NCBI RefSeq assembly: GCF_003182355.1
Contig: NZ_QGTW01000012.1
Coordinates: 1 to 64,000, forward strand
Direction: 5' to 3'
DNA from: Cytobacillus oceanisediminis
GTDB taxonomy: Bacteria > Bacillota > Bacilli > Bacillales > Cytobacillaceae
Length of the DNA stretch: 64,000 nt
Every line of letters starts with the position of its first letter. The stretch's first letter is position 1. The notes below the pieces were generated by a model that saw only the letters and a program-made list of their open reading frames with translations, ran no database searches and was not told the DNA's origin. The position numbers were made by a program, and so were the translations under genes. Below, piece by piece: positions 34,401-43,973 of this stretch.

Positions 34401-35516
34401 ATGCATGAAGAAAAAGTGTTGAGAGAACAAAAGGCGGAGGATTTCTTTCCTGTTAAGGAAGTGGACTATTTAGAAATCTACTCCGGCAATGCGAAGCAGT
34501 CATGCCATTATTTTTGTACAGCATTCGGATTCAAACCAGTTGCATATTCTGGTCTTGAAACAGGCAACAGAGAAACTGTTTCATATGTGCTCCAGCAAAG
34601 AAAAATACGCCTGGTGATCACAGGAACATTGAATGATAGCTCGAGAGTATCAGCTTTTATTAAAAAGCACGGGGATGGAGTTAAGGATATTGCTTTAACG
34701 GTTGATAATGTTGAAAAGGCATATCAAGAGGCAGTAAAAAGAGGCGCTATTGAAATTCAGCCGCCATATGAAATAAAGGATGAACATGGAACTGTGAAAA
34801 AAGCTGTAATCGGAACATACGGAGATACGATCCACACACTAGTTGAGCGCAATAATTATAAAGGTATTTTCATGCCTGGCTTTGAGCCTTACGAAACAAC
34901 CGTTCCGTTTGAAGATGCAGGGTTTATTGGCATCGACCATGTTGTCGGCAATGTGGAAAGAATGGAAGAATGGGTGAATTATTATGCGAATGTAATGGGC
35001 TTCAAAGAAATGAAGCACTTCACTGATAAAGATATTACAACAGAATATTCCGCTTTAATGTCTAAAGTAATGCATAATGGCGGCAGAATTAAATTCCCGA
35101 TCAACGAGCCTGCAGAAGGAAAACGCAAGTCACAGATTGAGGAATACCTCGAATACTATAATGGGGCTGGCGTACAGCATCTGGCCATCCTGACTGAAGA
35201 TATCGTCAAAACGGTCAGCATTCTGCGTAAGAATGGCGTAGAGTTTTTAAATACACCTGATTCTTATTATGACATGCTTTCAGAGCGTGTAGGAGAAATT
35301 GATGAAGAGATTGATAAGTTAAAAGAGTTAAGCATTTTAGTAGACCGTGACGATGAAGGCTATTTGCTGCAAATCTTCACGAAACCGATTGTTGACCGGC
35401 CAACCCTTTTTATCGAAGTGATTCAGCGTAAAGGGGCAAGAGGATTTGGAGAAGGAAACTTCAAGGCACTATTTGAATCGATTGAGCGCGAGCAGGAAAG
35501 GCGCGGAAATCTATAG
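34401..35516 (+). CDS. hpd: 4-hydroxyphenylpyruvate dioxygenase
   Basis: The 371-residue enzyme has two VOC-type halves and the iron ligands His180 (GIDHVVGNV), His260 (GVQHLAI) and Glu339 (FIEVIQR). The C-terminal FIEVIQRKGARGFGEGNFKAL is diagnostic. It converts 4-hydroxyphenylpyruvate to homogentisate. It is the first gene of the homogentisate group; a terminator separates it from the next four genes, so these may have a separate promoter or depend on readthrough. GGAGGGG precedes the ATG. Confidence 0.96.
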   Translation: MHEEKVLREQKAEDFFPVKEVDYLEIYSGNAKQSCHYFCTAFGFKPVAYSGLETGNRETVSYVLQQRKIRLVITGTLNDSSRVSAFIKKHGDGVKDIALTVDNVEKAYQEAVKRGAIEIQPPYEIKDEHGTVKKAVIGTYGDTIHTLVERNNYKGIFMPGFEPYETTVPFEDAGFIGIDHVVGNVERMEEWVNYYANVMGFKEMKHFTDKDITTEYSALMSKVMHNGGRIKFPINEPAEGKRKSQIEEYLEYYNGAGVQHLAILTEDIVKTVSILRKNGVEFLNTPDSYYDMLSERVGEIDEEIDKLKELSILVDRDDEGYLLQIFTKPIVDRPTLFIEVIQRKGARGFGEGNFKALFESIEREQERRGNL

Positions 35517-35522
35517 AACAGA

Positions 35523-35552
35523 AAAAGGGAGATGCTTTTCTCCCTTTTTTAA
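35523..35552 (+). terminator. Rho-independent terminator after hpd
   Basis: AAAAAGGGAG pairs with CTCCCTTTTTT. Confidence 0.88.
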
Positions 35553-35599
35553 TAAGTGTATTAAACAATTAGTACCTTGGCGCAAAGGAGGCAAAGGCT

Positions 35600-36694
35600 A
35601 TGGCTAAAATCCAGACGAGAAGTGCCGTCGAGAAAATTGCATCTTACCCGCTTGGCAATTCCCCGGAGGAGATTAAAGCAAAATTCAATCTAAAAGCTGT
35701 CAGGAAAATGTCTGATAATGAAAATGTGTACGGCTGTTCCACAGAGGTAAAGGATAGCATCATCAAAGCGATAAACAGCCTTTATTTTTATCCGGATGGC
35801 ACTGGTTCCCTATTAATTCGCAAAATAGCGGACTTTTACAACTTAAGCGAAGACAGAATTCTGGTCAGCAACGGATCAGAAGAAATAATCCGCCTTTTGA
35901 CTAGAGCATACATAAGCCCTGGCGATGAAGCTGTGATGGCGCAGCTTACCTTTCCAAGATATGAAACAAATATAGTTATTGAAGGCGGCAATGCTGTTTC
36001 CGTCCCACTCCGAAATGGAACACATGATTTGGATGCTATGTATGAAGAGATTAACAATAAAACAAAAATGGTGTTTGTCTGTAATCCCAACAATCCAACA
36101 GGTACCATTGTCGGGAATGATGAGCTTTACAGGTTCATAGGAAAAATCCCATCGGACATCCTGATCATTTTGGATGAAGCCTATTACGAATATGTTACCT
36201 CAAAGGAATATTTGGAATCTCTTCCGCTGCTCAAACAGTATCCAAATCTGATCGTCCTCAGGACTTTTTCAAAGATTTATGGCCTTGCCGGGCTTCGCGT
36301 CGGTTATGGAATAATGGACCCTGAGATTGTTAAGGAGCTTCACAAAGTGAAAGATGTTTTTAATGTGAATCATCTTGCACAGGCAGCTGCCGCCGCAGCT
36401 CTGAGTGATCAAGAATTTGTAAAAGATTGTGCGAAAAAGAATGCGGCCGAAATGGAATTTGTTTGTGAAAAACTCGCAGAGCTGAACATTGGTTTCTTTC
36501 CTTCTCAAACCAACTTTGTTTATGTTTTCAGCCAGCATCCAATAGCAGCGAGTCTCATTGCGAACGGATTGGTTGTTCGCCAAATGAAGCTTCCGGGATA
36601 TGGAGACGCTTTTAGGATGACTCTTGGAACAAGAGGAGATAACAAAGCGGTTATAAACCTGATCAGTGAGCTTTTAAATAATAAGGCGGTGTAA
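35600..36694 (+). CDS. class I/II aminotransferase, HisC-like
   Basis: The 364-residue pyridoxal phosphate enzyme has CNPNNPTGT, LDEAYYEY and the PLP lysine motif TFSKIYGLAGLRVGYG. Sequence places it with histidinol-phosphate aminotransferases, a group that also acts on aromatic amino acids. Between hpd and the homogentisate genes it most likely transaminates tyrosine (and phenylalanine) to the 2-oxo acids; this is inferred from context. GGAGG stands nine to twelve bases before the ATG at 35600. The next gene starts five bases after its stop. Confidence 0.87.
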   Translation: MAKIQTRSAVEKIASYPLGNSPEEIKAKFNLKAVRKMSDNENVYGCSTEVKDSIIKAINSLYFYPDGTGSLLIRKIADFYNLSEDRILVSNGSEEIIRLLTRAYISPGDEAVMAQLTFPRYETNIVIEGGNAVSVPLRNGTHDLDAMYEEINNKTKMVFVCNPNNPTGTIVGNDELYRFIGKIPSDILIILDEAYYEYVTSKEYLESLPLLKQYPNLIVLRTFSKIYGLAGLRVGYGIMDPEIVKELHKVKDVFNVNHLAQAAAAAALSDQEFVKDCAKKNAAEMEFVCEKLAELNIGFFPSQTNFVYVFSQHPIAASLIANGLVVRQMKLPGYGDAFRMTLGTRGDNKAVINLISELLNNKAV

Positions 36695-36699
36695 GATTA

Positions 36700-37320
36700 A
36701 TGGAAATTCATGCTGGAAGTCTTGAATGGAAGGACGCATATAAGTTAATGGTCGGTTCAATCCTGCCCCGTCCCATTGCGTTTGTCACAACGGTTGATGA
36801 AAGCGGCAATGTAAATGCCGCACCATTCAGCTTTTTTACAGCGATTTGTGCAGACCCGATGCTGATCTGTTTTTCTCCTATGAGAAAAGGGACGGATGGA
36901 TCGAAAAAAGATACCCTTGCTAATATTGAAGCGACAAAAGAATTCGTCATCAATATTGTCAGTGAGGATTTTACCGAGAAGATGAACATTTGCGCAGCTG
37001 ATTACCCTGCTGGTACAGACGAGATGGAGGCTGCCGGGCTGGCGAAAGAAAAAAGCGCTGCCGTAAAGCCGCCAAGGGTGAAGGAATCAAAAGTTCATCT
37101 GGAATGCAGCTTATATCAGGTTCTGCATTTTGGAGAACATGCCGGTTCCGGTAGCCTGGTGATTGGAAAAGTCGAACATGTGCATATTGCTGAAGAGCTT
37201 TATGAAAATGGCCGGGTCAATTCTGAAAAGCTTAAACCGGTAGGCCGTATGGCTGGACATATCTATACAAGGCCAATGTCTGATGTCTTTGAATTAATCC
37301 GAAAAACGGAGCCAAGGTGA
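36700..37320 (+). CDS. flavin reductase family protein
   Basis: The 206-residue protein has the FMN-binding split-barrel fold of flavin reductase-like proteins: MVGSILPRPIAFVTTVDESG, then NAAPFSFFTAICADPMLICF. It lies in a tight operon between the aminotransferase and the fumarylacetoacetate hydrolase-like gene (gaps of 5 and 4 bases), so it belongs to tyrosine breakdown. No flavin-dependent monooxygenase is nearby that it would supply. Its step is unknown; maleylacetoacetate isomerase is the gene missing from this operon, but nothing in its fold shows that activity. Confidence 0.85.
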   Translation: MEIHAGSLEWKDAYKLMVGSILPRPIAFVTTVDESGNVNAAPFSFFTAICADPMLICFSPMRKGTDGSKKDTLANIEATKEFVINIVSEDFTEKMNICAADYPAGTDEMEAAGLAKEKSAAVKPPRVKESKVHLECSLYQVLHFGEHAGSGSLVIGKVEHVHIAEELYENGRVNSEKLKPVGRMAGHIYTRPMSDVFELIRKTEPR

Positions 37321-37324
37321 TGCT

Positions 37325-38248
37325 ATGAAATTTATAACCTTTCAAAAACAAGATGGATCCATTAGAGCTGGTTGGCTGAAAAATAATGAGTATGCTGTGG
37401 ATATGCATGAAGCCACAAGCGGAGTGCTGCCCAAAACCATGCTTGCATTTCTGGAAAATCATGCGTTTTTTATGAAGTTTTTATCAACAGGCAAAAAGCT
37501 GAAAAATACAGATAAAGGTGTATATCCGCTGTCAGAGGTGGTCTTAAAAGCCCCTCTGCCAAATCCAAAAAGCTTCCGGGATTTTTATGCATTTGAAGAG
37601 CATGTTAAAACAGCGAGAGGAAACCGCGGACTTGATATGATACCTGAATGGTATGACATTCCCGTTTTTTATTTTTCAAATCATCTCAGCATAAAGGGGC
37701 CAGAAGAAGAGATTTCCCGGCCAAAGAATTGTGAGTGGCTGGATTATGAACTGGAAATAGCATGTGTGATCGGGAAGGAAGGTATGGATATTAAAGCTTC
37801 GGAAGCAGATGATTATATTTTTGGCTACTGTATTCTGAATGACTGGAGTGCAAGGGATATTCAAAGGAAAGAGATGAAGGTTGGCCTTGGGCCTGCAAAA
37901 GGGAAGGATTTTGCAACCACGATTGGTCCTTATATTCTTACAAAAGATGAATTGGAAGATTATCGTGTTGAAAATGGCTATGACTTGCCCATGACCGCGA
38001 AGGTTAATGGCACCCTTCTATCAGAAGGAAATATGCAGGATATCTATTATTCTTTTTACGAGATGATTGAACGGGCGTCGGATGGTGTACCTTTATGCCC
38101 TGGCGAATTGATTGGCTCAGGTACAGTCGGGAGCGGCTGCATTTTGGAACTTGGCACAGATGTACACCGCTGGCTTGAGCCCGGTGATGTAGTGGAGATT
38201 GAAATAGGCTGTCTAGGTACTTTAAAAAATAAGATTGCTATAGAGTGA
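37325..38248 (+). CDS. fumarylacetoacetate hydrolase family protein
   Basis: The 307-residue protein has the FAH-fold core with metal ligands in DYELEIACVIGKEG (Glu-x-Glu type) and YCILNDWSARDIQRKE, then GPAKGKDFATTIGP. It would cleave fumarylacetoacetate to fumarate and acetoacetate, the last step of tyrosine catabolism. It is shorter than eukaryotic FAH and resembles the bacterial FAH/2-hydroxyhepta-diene-dioate isomerase group. It lies directly before hmgA. It might accept the maleyl isomer, since no isomerase gene is present here; this is inference. Confidence 0.9.
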   Translation: MKFITFQKQDGSIRAGWLKNNEYAVDMHEATSGVLPKTMLAFLENHAFFMKFLSTGKKLKNTDKGVYPLSEVVLKAPLPNPKSFRDFYAFEEHVKTARGNRGLDMIPEWYDIPVFYFSNHLSIKGPEEEISRPKNCEWLDYELEIACVIGKEGMDIKASEADDYIFGYCILNDWSARDIQRKEMKVGLGPAKGKDFATTIGPYILTKDELEDYRVENGYDLPMTAKVNGTLLSEGNMQDIYYSFYEMIERASDGVPLCPGELIGSGTVGSGCILELGTDVHRWLEPGDVVEIEIGCLGTLKNKIAIE

Positions 38249-38257
38249 GGTGGAAAA

Positions 38258-39412
38258 ATGTTTTATCGCCAAATGGGTAAAATCCCGCATAAACGCCATA
38301 CAACATTCAAAAAACCTGATGGAACGCTTTTCCGGGAGCAAGTAATGGGCACCAAAGGCTTTTCCGGGACACAATCGATTCTGTATCACCACTATATGCC
38401 GACAGAAGTAGCGCGTACCGAGCTGATTGGTAAATATCTTCCCGACTATGAGGATCAGGAAAGTTTGAAGCACCGCCATCTGCTGACTGACCAAATTGAA
38501 AAAAAAGGCGATGCATTAAAGGCAAGAGAATACTTGCTGGGAAATGATGATCTATTAATAGGGATCGCTAATATTACCGAGCCCATGAAAAGCTTTTACC
38601 GGAATGGCGATGGAGATGAAATGATCTACATCCATTATGGAAGCGGAAAAGTCGAAACCATGTTTGGAACCCTAACCTATGGCCCTGGGGATTACGTGAT
38701 CATTCCAATAGGTACCATTTACCGGGTCATTCCAGATGAAAATAAAACGACGAAAGTGCTGCTAGTTGAGTCTTTTAGCCAGATCACTACTCCGAGGAGA
38801 TATCGCAATGAATATGGCCAGTTATTGGAACATAGTCCCTTCTGTGAGAGAGATCTCCGCGGTCCGGAAACATTGGAAACTTACGATCAAAAAGGGGAAT
38901 TTGAAGTTATTACGAAAACAAGGGGATACTTGCATTCTCATATTCTCAATCATCATCCGCTAGATGTAGAAGGCTGGGATGGCTATCTTTATCCCTGGGC
39001 ATTTAATATAGAAGATTTTGAACCTATTACCGGCAGGGTCCATCAGCCGCCTCCAGTCCATCAGACTTTTGAAGGGCATAATTTCGTAGTATGTTCATTT
39101 GTGCCAAGGCTTTATGACTACCATCCGGAGGCGATCCCGGCACCTTACTACCATAGCAATGTAAACAGTGATGAACTGCTCTATTATGTAGAGGGGAATT
39201 TTATGAGCCGCAAGGGAATCAAGGAAGGCTCTATAACCCTTCATCCGAGTGGAATCCCGCATGGCCCTCATCCTGGTAAAACCGAAGCGAGCATCGGAAA
39301 AAAGGAAACGTTTGAACTTGCTGTGATGATTGATACCTTTAAGCCTTTAAAACTGGTTAAGCAGGCAAAATCAATTGAAGACGAAAAGTATATGTATACA
39401 TGGGTTGAATAG
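38258..39412 (+). CDS. hmgA: homogentisate 1,2-dioxygenase
   Basis: The 384-residue cupin dioxygenase opens the homogentisate ring. Metal-ligand segments are visible: YHSNVNSDELLYYVEG (His and Glu) and the C-terminal HPSGIPHGPHPG. The N-terminal half carries the YIHYGSGKVETMFGTLTYGPGDYVIIP cupin block, split here around residue 140. GAGGTGG lies before the ATG. It is the last gene of the operon, followed by a strong terminator shared with the convergent degV-like gene. Confidence 0.94.
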   Translation: MFYRQMGKIPHKRHTTFKKPDGTLFREQVMGTKGFSGTQSILYHHYMPTEVARTELIGKYLPDYEDQESLKHRHLLTDQIEKKGDALKAREYLLGNDDLLIGIANITEPMKSFYRNGDGDEMIYIHYGSGKVETMFGTLTYGPGDYVIIPIGTIYRVIPDENKTTKVLLVESFSQITTPRRYRNEYGQLLEHSPFCERDLRGPETLETYDQKGEFEVITKTRGYLHSHILNHHPLDVEGWDGYLYPWAFNIEDFEPITGRVHQPPPVHQTFEGHNFVVCSFVPRLYDYHPEAIPAPYYHSNVNSDELLYYVEGNFMSRKGIKEGSITLHPSGIPHGPHPGKTEASIGKKETFELAVMIDTFKPLKLVKQAKSIEDEKYMYTWVE

Positions 39413-39449
39413 AAAAAAAGCACTTTCCTACACGGAAGGTGCTTTTTTA
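39413..39449. terminator. bidirectional terminator between hmgA and the DegV gene
   Basis: AAAAAGCACttTCC pairs with GGAagGTGCTTTTTT; A and T tracts on both sides allow use from either strand. Confidence 0.88.
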
Positions 39450-40304
39450 TTACTTTTCATTATGCCAAATGACCGCAAGTGTGCCTTCACCCGCATGTGC
39501 AGCAATAGTGGAACTGATTTCCCCGATAAAAATGTCGAGGCGAGGAAAAACAGATTTAATCTCTTCAGCCAGTTCATTAGCTTTTTCCTGTACATTTCCA
39601 TGCATAATCTGTACCTGCGGAATGGTATGTTTGCTATAGGAATCTCCCAGCAGATCAAGCATTCTTTTAATTGCTTTCTTTTCAGAACGGACTTTATCAA
39701 ATAACTCAAATTCACCATCCCGGTTAATCCGGATAATCGGCTTGATCTTTAAAATGCTGCCAAGCAAATACTGTGTACCTGACATTCTCCCGCCTTTGTA
39801 AAATTGCTCAAGGCTCCCAAGCAGAATGTAATTCTCCGACTTATCGGCTTCTTTCTGCAGAATTTCAGCTATTTTACGAGAAGGCATGTCATTATTGGCC
39901 AGCATGAATCCTTTTTGGATCAGTGTTGTTATAGCAAATGACATACACTTGGAGTCCACAGGCTCAACAGGAAATCCGGCTAGCTCTGCCCCAGCAAGGC
40001 AGCTGTTGAGTGTACCGCTCAATTTGGTTGAAATATGCACAGCAACCGCTGAATCATATTCCGATTTTAGTTTTTCAAACAATTCAGCGAATCTTCCTGC
40101 AGAAGGCTGAGATGTTTTCGGTACTTCTTTTTCAGCACGGATACGGCTATAGAGCTGATCGGTTGTCAAATCCATGCCATCTTCAAAAGACTCTTCACCG
40201 AAAGTAATTGTAAGGGGGACCACATAAACATCGGGATGGTCCAGCAATTCTTGGGTTAAAAAAGCCGTGCTGTCCGTAATCCAGGCAATCTTTTTACTAG
40301 TCAT
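39450..40304 (-). CDS. DegV family fatty acid-binding protein
   Basis: The 284-residue protein has the DegV opening KIAWITDSTAFL, the TSQPSAGRFAELFEKL motif and the VHISTKLSGTLNSCLAGAEL segment that binds the fatty acid carboxylate, plus the RMSGTQYLLGSILKIKPI block. DegV/FakB proteins present fatty acids to the FakA kinase for phospholipid synthesis. No fakA is adjacent. It is a single gene convergent with hmgA. Confidence 0.9.
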   Translation of the reverse strand: MTSKKIAWITDSTAFLTQELLDHPDVYVVPLTITFGEESFEDGMDLTTDQLYSRIRAEKEVPKTSQPSAGRFAELFEKLKSEYDSAVAVHISTKLSGTLNSCLAGAELAGFPVEPVDSKCMSFAITTLIQKGFMLANNDMPSRKIAEILQKEADKSENYILLGSLEQFYKGGRMSGTQYLLGSILKIKPIIRINRDGEFELFDKVRSEKKAIKRMLDLLGDSYSKHTIPQVQIMHGNVQEKANELAEEIKSVFPRLDIFIGEISSTIAAHAGEGTLAVIWHNEK

Positions 40305-40460
40305 TTATGAATTAGTCCTTTTTTCAATATTTTTGGTAAAAATTTAAACGTTTCCATATCTGCAAAATCACTTTATTATACACTAAGAAATCATAACCCG
40401 TATTGCTTTTTTAAGAAGCCATTTAAAGGAAATATTGGGAGCATTTAAGAAGGTGATGAA

Positions 40461-40829
40461 ATGGCACTGTTTCTATTAAAAAGCGATATGAGAAATATGA
40501 ACATTATGTGAACAAAGCACTTAAATACAATAAACCAGCTGTCCTAAATCCGTTTTCTATTAAAGATCTTGAAAGCAGCTATTTTAATTTAGGTATTCTA
40601 TAAGAAGAGCTGCAGATATTTGATATGGCAGCTGCCTACTATGGAGTCATTTCTGCTTGTTGCTGGTAAAGATATACCCTATAACAAAGGCTATAAACGT
40701 GCATTTGGGACAATCATTAAAACTGGTGACCAGGAAAAAGCTGAATACTGGCTAAAACACTTATTAGCTAGAAGCAAAAATAACAGGAACTTTAAAAAGC
40801 TTGAAAAGTTAGAAGAAGAATTATTATAA
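40461..40829 (+). pseudogene. decayed gene for a small helical protein
   Basis: An AAGGTGATGAA ribosome binding site and ATG at 40461 begin a gene broken by an early frameshift (near 40475), an in-frame TAA (near 40603) and a second frameshift near 40665. Joined across these, the product reads IKKRYEKYEHYVNKALKY, a middle part AVLNPFSIKDLESSYFNLG, then KGYKRAFGTIIKTGDQEKAE and a Lys/Glu-rich end. The pattern is TPR-like but the family is not certain. Confidence 0.7.
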
Positions 40830-40900
40830 AAAATTGACCCTTTTTGAAAATTTAACAGGGTAGGCTGTTACGATAATAGTTAAAGGGGAGGGGGAAAGTG

Positions 40901-42042
40901 ATGACCTACACTTCAACAAAAGAAGAAACAAAGGGGATGGCTTTAACCATTTATAATGGAGGGTTTGCGCTTGTAAGAGAGGATCGTTCGGTCAACAGCA
41001 ATGAAGGTATTGATCACATTCAATACATGGACGTAGCTGAAAAAATGGCATTGTTCTGGAACATGCAGAAACGAAAGAGATAATGATTAATCCTAAGGGC
41101 GAAATCATTTTGCCAAAGCTGCCCCGCGGTTTGCTTGTCCGGCCAGCCCTTGTTTGGAAGGTAAAACCAGGACCTGTGAAAGATATGACAGTATCTTATC
41201 TGACAAAGGGGATATCCTGGGATGCCAATTATGTAATGGAATTGACAGACCAAGGCTTTCAACTGGCAGGATGGGTGAAAATCGAAAACCATTCCGGTGC
41301 GGCTTATGAAGATGCACAGATAAAAGTGATTGCTGGAGAGGTTAACCGGATAGAGGACAACTGGAGGATCGAAGAAGATGACATGAATTTGTACACCAAT
41401 ACAGAAAAAGCTTCCCCGGAATTTACGGAAAAGAGCTTTGCCGATTACCATCTATACAAACTGGAAAGGCTGGCCACTTTGAAAAATAATCAGACCAAGC
41501 AAATTAACTTTCTTCAAGTTGAAAAGGCTAATTTAAAAAGATACTATGAATGCACCAAATGGTCTGAGGATGTTAAGATATTAATAGAATTTGAAAACAG
41601 CCAGGAAAATAGGCTTGGCCTTCCACTGCCTAAAGGAAAAGTTAAGGTTTATCAGAAAGGCAGCGAAGACAGCTCACTCGAATTCATCGGTGAAGATTCA
41701 ATTAGCCACACTTCTAAAAACGAAAAGGTAAACCTCCAGCTTGGTACAGCTTTTGATATCAAATGTACTCATATTGAAAAGAACAGCTACCGACAAGGAA
41801 GATATGAATATAAGGAGCATAAATACATCATCCGGAACCATAAAGAAGAAGAAGCACTTATTAGGATTAGCCATTATATTCATGAACCAAATTGGGAAAT
41901 TATTGAGAGCAGCTACCAATATACAAAGGCAAGCAGCTCGGAGGTTGTCTTCTGGTTTCATGCTGATCCTGACAGCTTTGAAGAAGTAACATTTACGTAT
42001 CGTGTCGATAGAGGCTTACATGTAAAAGTGGAAAAAGAATAG
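40901..42042 (+). pseudogene. DUF4139-type protein gene with internal deletion and frameshift
   Basis: The 5' part (40901-41046, GGGGAGGGGG ribosome binding site) encodes the N-terminus LTIYNGGFALVREDRSVN up to the YMDVAEKM segment. The frame then changes: GIVLEHAETKEIMINPKGE and the rest of the protein to 42042 are in another frame, with the well-conserved WKVKPGPVKDMTVSYLTKGISWDANY core of DUF4139 (split for length). In intact relatives about 60-90 residues separate the two blocks, so a deletion not divisible by three is the simplest explanation. The downstream 319-codon frame starts at an ATG without a good ribosome binding site. Confidence 0.75.
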
Positions 42043-42049
42043 AATTTAT

Positions 42050-42080
42050 AAGGCCTCATCCTTTTGGTGCGGCTTTTTTG
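42050..42080 (+). terminator. terminator after the DUF4139 pseudogene
   Basis: GCCTCATCC pairs imperfectly with GGTGCGGC around a TTTT loop, followed by T6. Confidence 0.5.
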
Positions 42081-42171
42081 CATTTTTGAAGCAAAGATGC
42101 AGAAAACCAATAAAATTTCTAAAATAACGATCTAATTAGCAATAATTTTCCTGATAAAATGCGGGTATTCA

Positions 42172-42276
42172 AATTTATCGGCCAATTTTACAAGTTTATC
42201 GGCCTAAATCAGGGATTTAACGGCCAAACAGCCCAATTTATCGGCCTAAATCATGGATTTATCAGCCAAACAAAAA
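42172..42276 (-). repeat. tandem array 3: five units of exactly 21 bp
   Basis: TTTATCGGCC or a close variant starts at 42174, 42195, 42216, 42237 and 42258, each exactly 21 bases apart. The units alternate between two slightly different versions. On the minus strand the core reads GGCCGATAAA, sharing GATAAA with the array at 14144. It lies directly behind the terminator of the ABC-F gene, between convergent units. No spacers, so not a CRISPR array. Confidence 0.88.
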
Positions 42277-42297
42277 TCCCCTGCAAGGCAGGGGATC
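42273..42297 (-). terminator. Rho-independent terminator of the ABC-F gene
   Basis: On the minus strand TCCCCTGC pairs with GCAGGGGA around CTT, followed by TTTTTGTTT. Confidence 0.88.
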
Positions 42298-42304
42298 ATC
42301 TTAT

Positions 42305-43864
42305 TTAATTAGGATTAAGCTGCTGTGACCATTCTTCGACATTCCAAACCTTTGTTACCCAATCTTCATAGAAATCCGGTTCGTGGCATACGAGTACAAT
42401 TGTGCCTTTATAGGCTTTCAGTGCACGCTTTAATTCTTCTTTTGCAACCACATCAAGGTGGTTAGTCGGCTCATCGAATAACAGCCAGTTGCTTTCATTC
42501 ATTAGAAGCTTGCAGAGGCGGACTTTAGCCTGCTCTCCTCCGCTTAGCTGGTTCATCGGACGCGAAATATGTTCGTTTTTCAAACCGCATTTTGCCAGAG
42601 CAGCACGAACCTGATGCTGATCCAATCCCGGGAATTCACTCCAAACGTCATCGATCGGCGTAATGTTTTCGGCTTTTACTTCCTGTTCAAAGTAAGAAGG
42701 GTATAGGAAGTCACCTTGTTCAACCTTGCCGCTGATTGGCTTGATTTTGCCCAGCATTGTTTTTAACAGAGTCGATTTCCCGACACCATTGCAGCCGACA
42801 ATGGCAATCTTTTCCCCGCGCTCAATGGTCATTGACATTTTTGGCAATAAGGCATGTGAATACCCAATTTCAACATCTTCGCCCTGGAAAACGTACCGGC
42901 TGCTGCCGCGTGATTCTTTGAATTCGAACGTCGGTTTCATCGCTGTTTCAGGACGATCAATTCTTTCCATGCGATCAAGCTGCTTTTGACGGCTTTTCGC
43001 ACGGCCAGTCGTTGAGTAACGAGCTTTGTTTTTGGCAATGAAATCTTCCTGCTTTTTTATGAATTCTTTCTGTTTTTCATAAGCATTGATATGCTGGTTC
43101 TTATTAATTTCCGCCAGCTCCAGGAATTTATCATAGCTTGCCGTATAGCGGGTTAGTTTTGAAAATTCCAAGTGGAAAATAGTGTTTGATACCTGGTTCA
43201 TGAATTCAGTATCATGGGAAATCAGCATAAAGGCATAAGGATACTCTTTTAGATAGTTTGTCAGCCAGCGGATATGCTCGACATCCAAATAGTTGGTCGG
43301 CTCATCCAGCAGCAATACCTGCGGCTGCTCCAAAAGAAGTTTGGCCAAGAGTACCTTTGTACGCTGTCCTCCGCTAAGTGCTGCAACATCACGGTCAAGC
43401 CCGATCGCATCAAGGCCAAGTCCCCGCGCCGCTTCTTCAATTTTAATATCAAGGGAATAGAATCCGCCCGCATCAAGGCGGTCCTGTATCTCACCCATTT
43501 TTTCAAGAAGATCTTCCAGTTCTTCCGGAGTGGCATCGGCCATTTTTGCTGTTACTTCATTTAATTCTTTTTCCTGTTCAAAAAGAGGAAGAAAAGCGTC
43601 CTTAAGGACATCTCGCATCGTTTTGCCAGGTGTAAGTACAGTATGCTGGTCAAGATATCCATATTCTACGGTTGGCGTCCACTCGACACGGCCGGAATCA
43701 TGGATAAGCTGTCCCGTGATAATATTCATAAGAGTTGATTTTCCAACCCCATTGGCTCCTACAAGTCCTACATGATCTTCTGCCAGCAGACGGAACGAAA
43801 CATCTTTGAAAAGTGTCCGGTCACCGAATGTATGGCTCAATTTATCTACAGTTAATAAACTCAT
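42305..43864 (-). CDS. ABC-F family ATPase (YfmM-like)
   Basis: The 519-residue protein has two ATP-binding cassettes without membrane segments. The first has Walker A GANGVGKST, signature LSGGQRTK and Walker B VLLLDEPTNYLD; the second has GCNGVGKST, LSGGEQAK and LLFDEPTNHLD. A charged linker with GRAKSRQKQLDRMERID lies between them, as expected for ABC-F proteins that act on the ribosome. The start MSLLTVDKLSHTFGDRTLFK closely recalls B. subtilis YfmM. A housekeeping translation role is more likely than antibiotic resistance, but this is not shown. Confidence 0.9.
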   Translation of the reverse strand: MSLLTVDKLSHTFGDRTLFKDVSFRLLAEDHVGLVGANGVGKSTLMNIITGQLIHDSGRVEWTPTVEYGYLDQHTVLTPGKTMRDVLKDAFLPLFEQEKELNEVTAKMADATPEELEDLLEKMGEIQDRLDAGGFYSLDIKIEEAARGLGLDAIGLDRDVAALSGGQRTKVLLAKLLLEQPQVLLLDEPTNYLDVEHIRWLTNYLKEYPYAFMLISHDTEFMNQVSNTIFHLEFSKLTRYTASYDKFLELAEINKNQHINAYEKQKEFIKKQEDFIAKNKARYSTTGRAKSRQKQLDRMERIDRPETAMKPTFEFKESRGSSRYVFQGEDVEIGYSHALLPKMSMTIERGEKIAIVGCNGVGKSTLLKTMLGKIKPISGKVEQGDFLYPSYFEQEVKAENITPIDDVWSEFPGLDQHQVRAALAKCGLKNEHISRPMNQLSGGEQAKVRLCKLLMNESNWLLFDEPTNHLDVVAKEELKRALKAYKGTIVLVCHEPDFYEDWVTKVWNVEEWSQQLNPN

Positions 43865-43973
43865 TGTTTTTAATCCTCACTTTGTCCATAAATAATCCAT
43901 CTCTACATGATACTAGATTTTTATCAGTTAGACTAGACGGAAACCGCTGGAGGGAGGGGGAATTTTTACGAGA

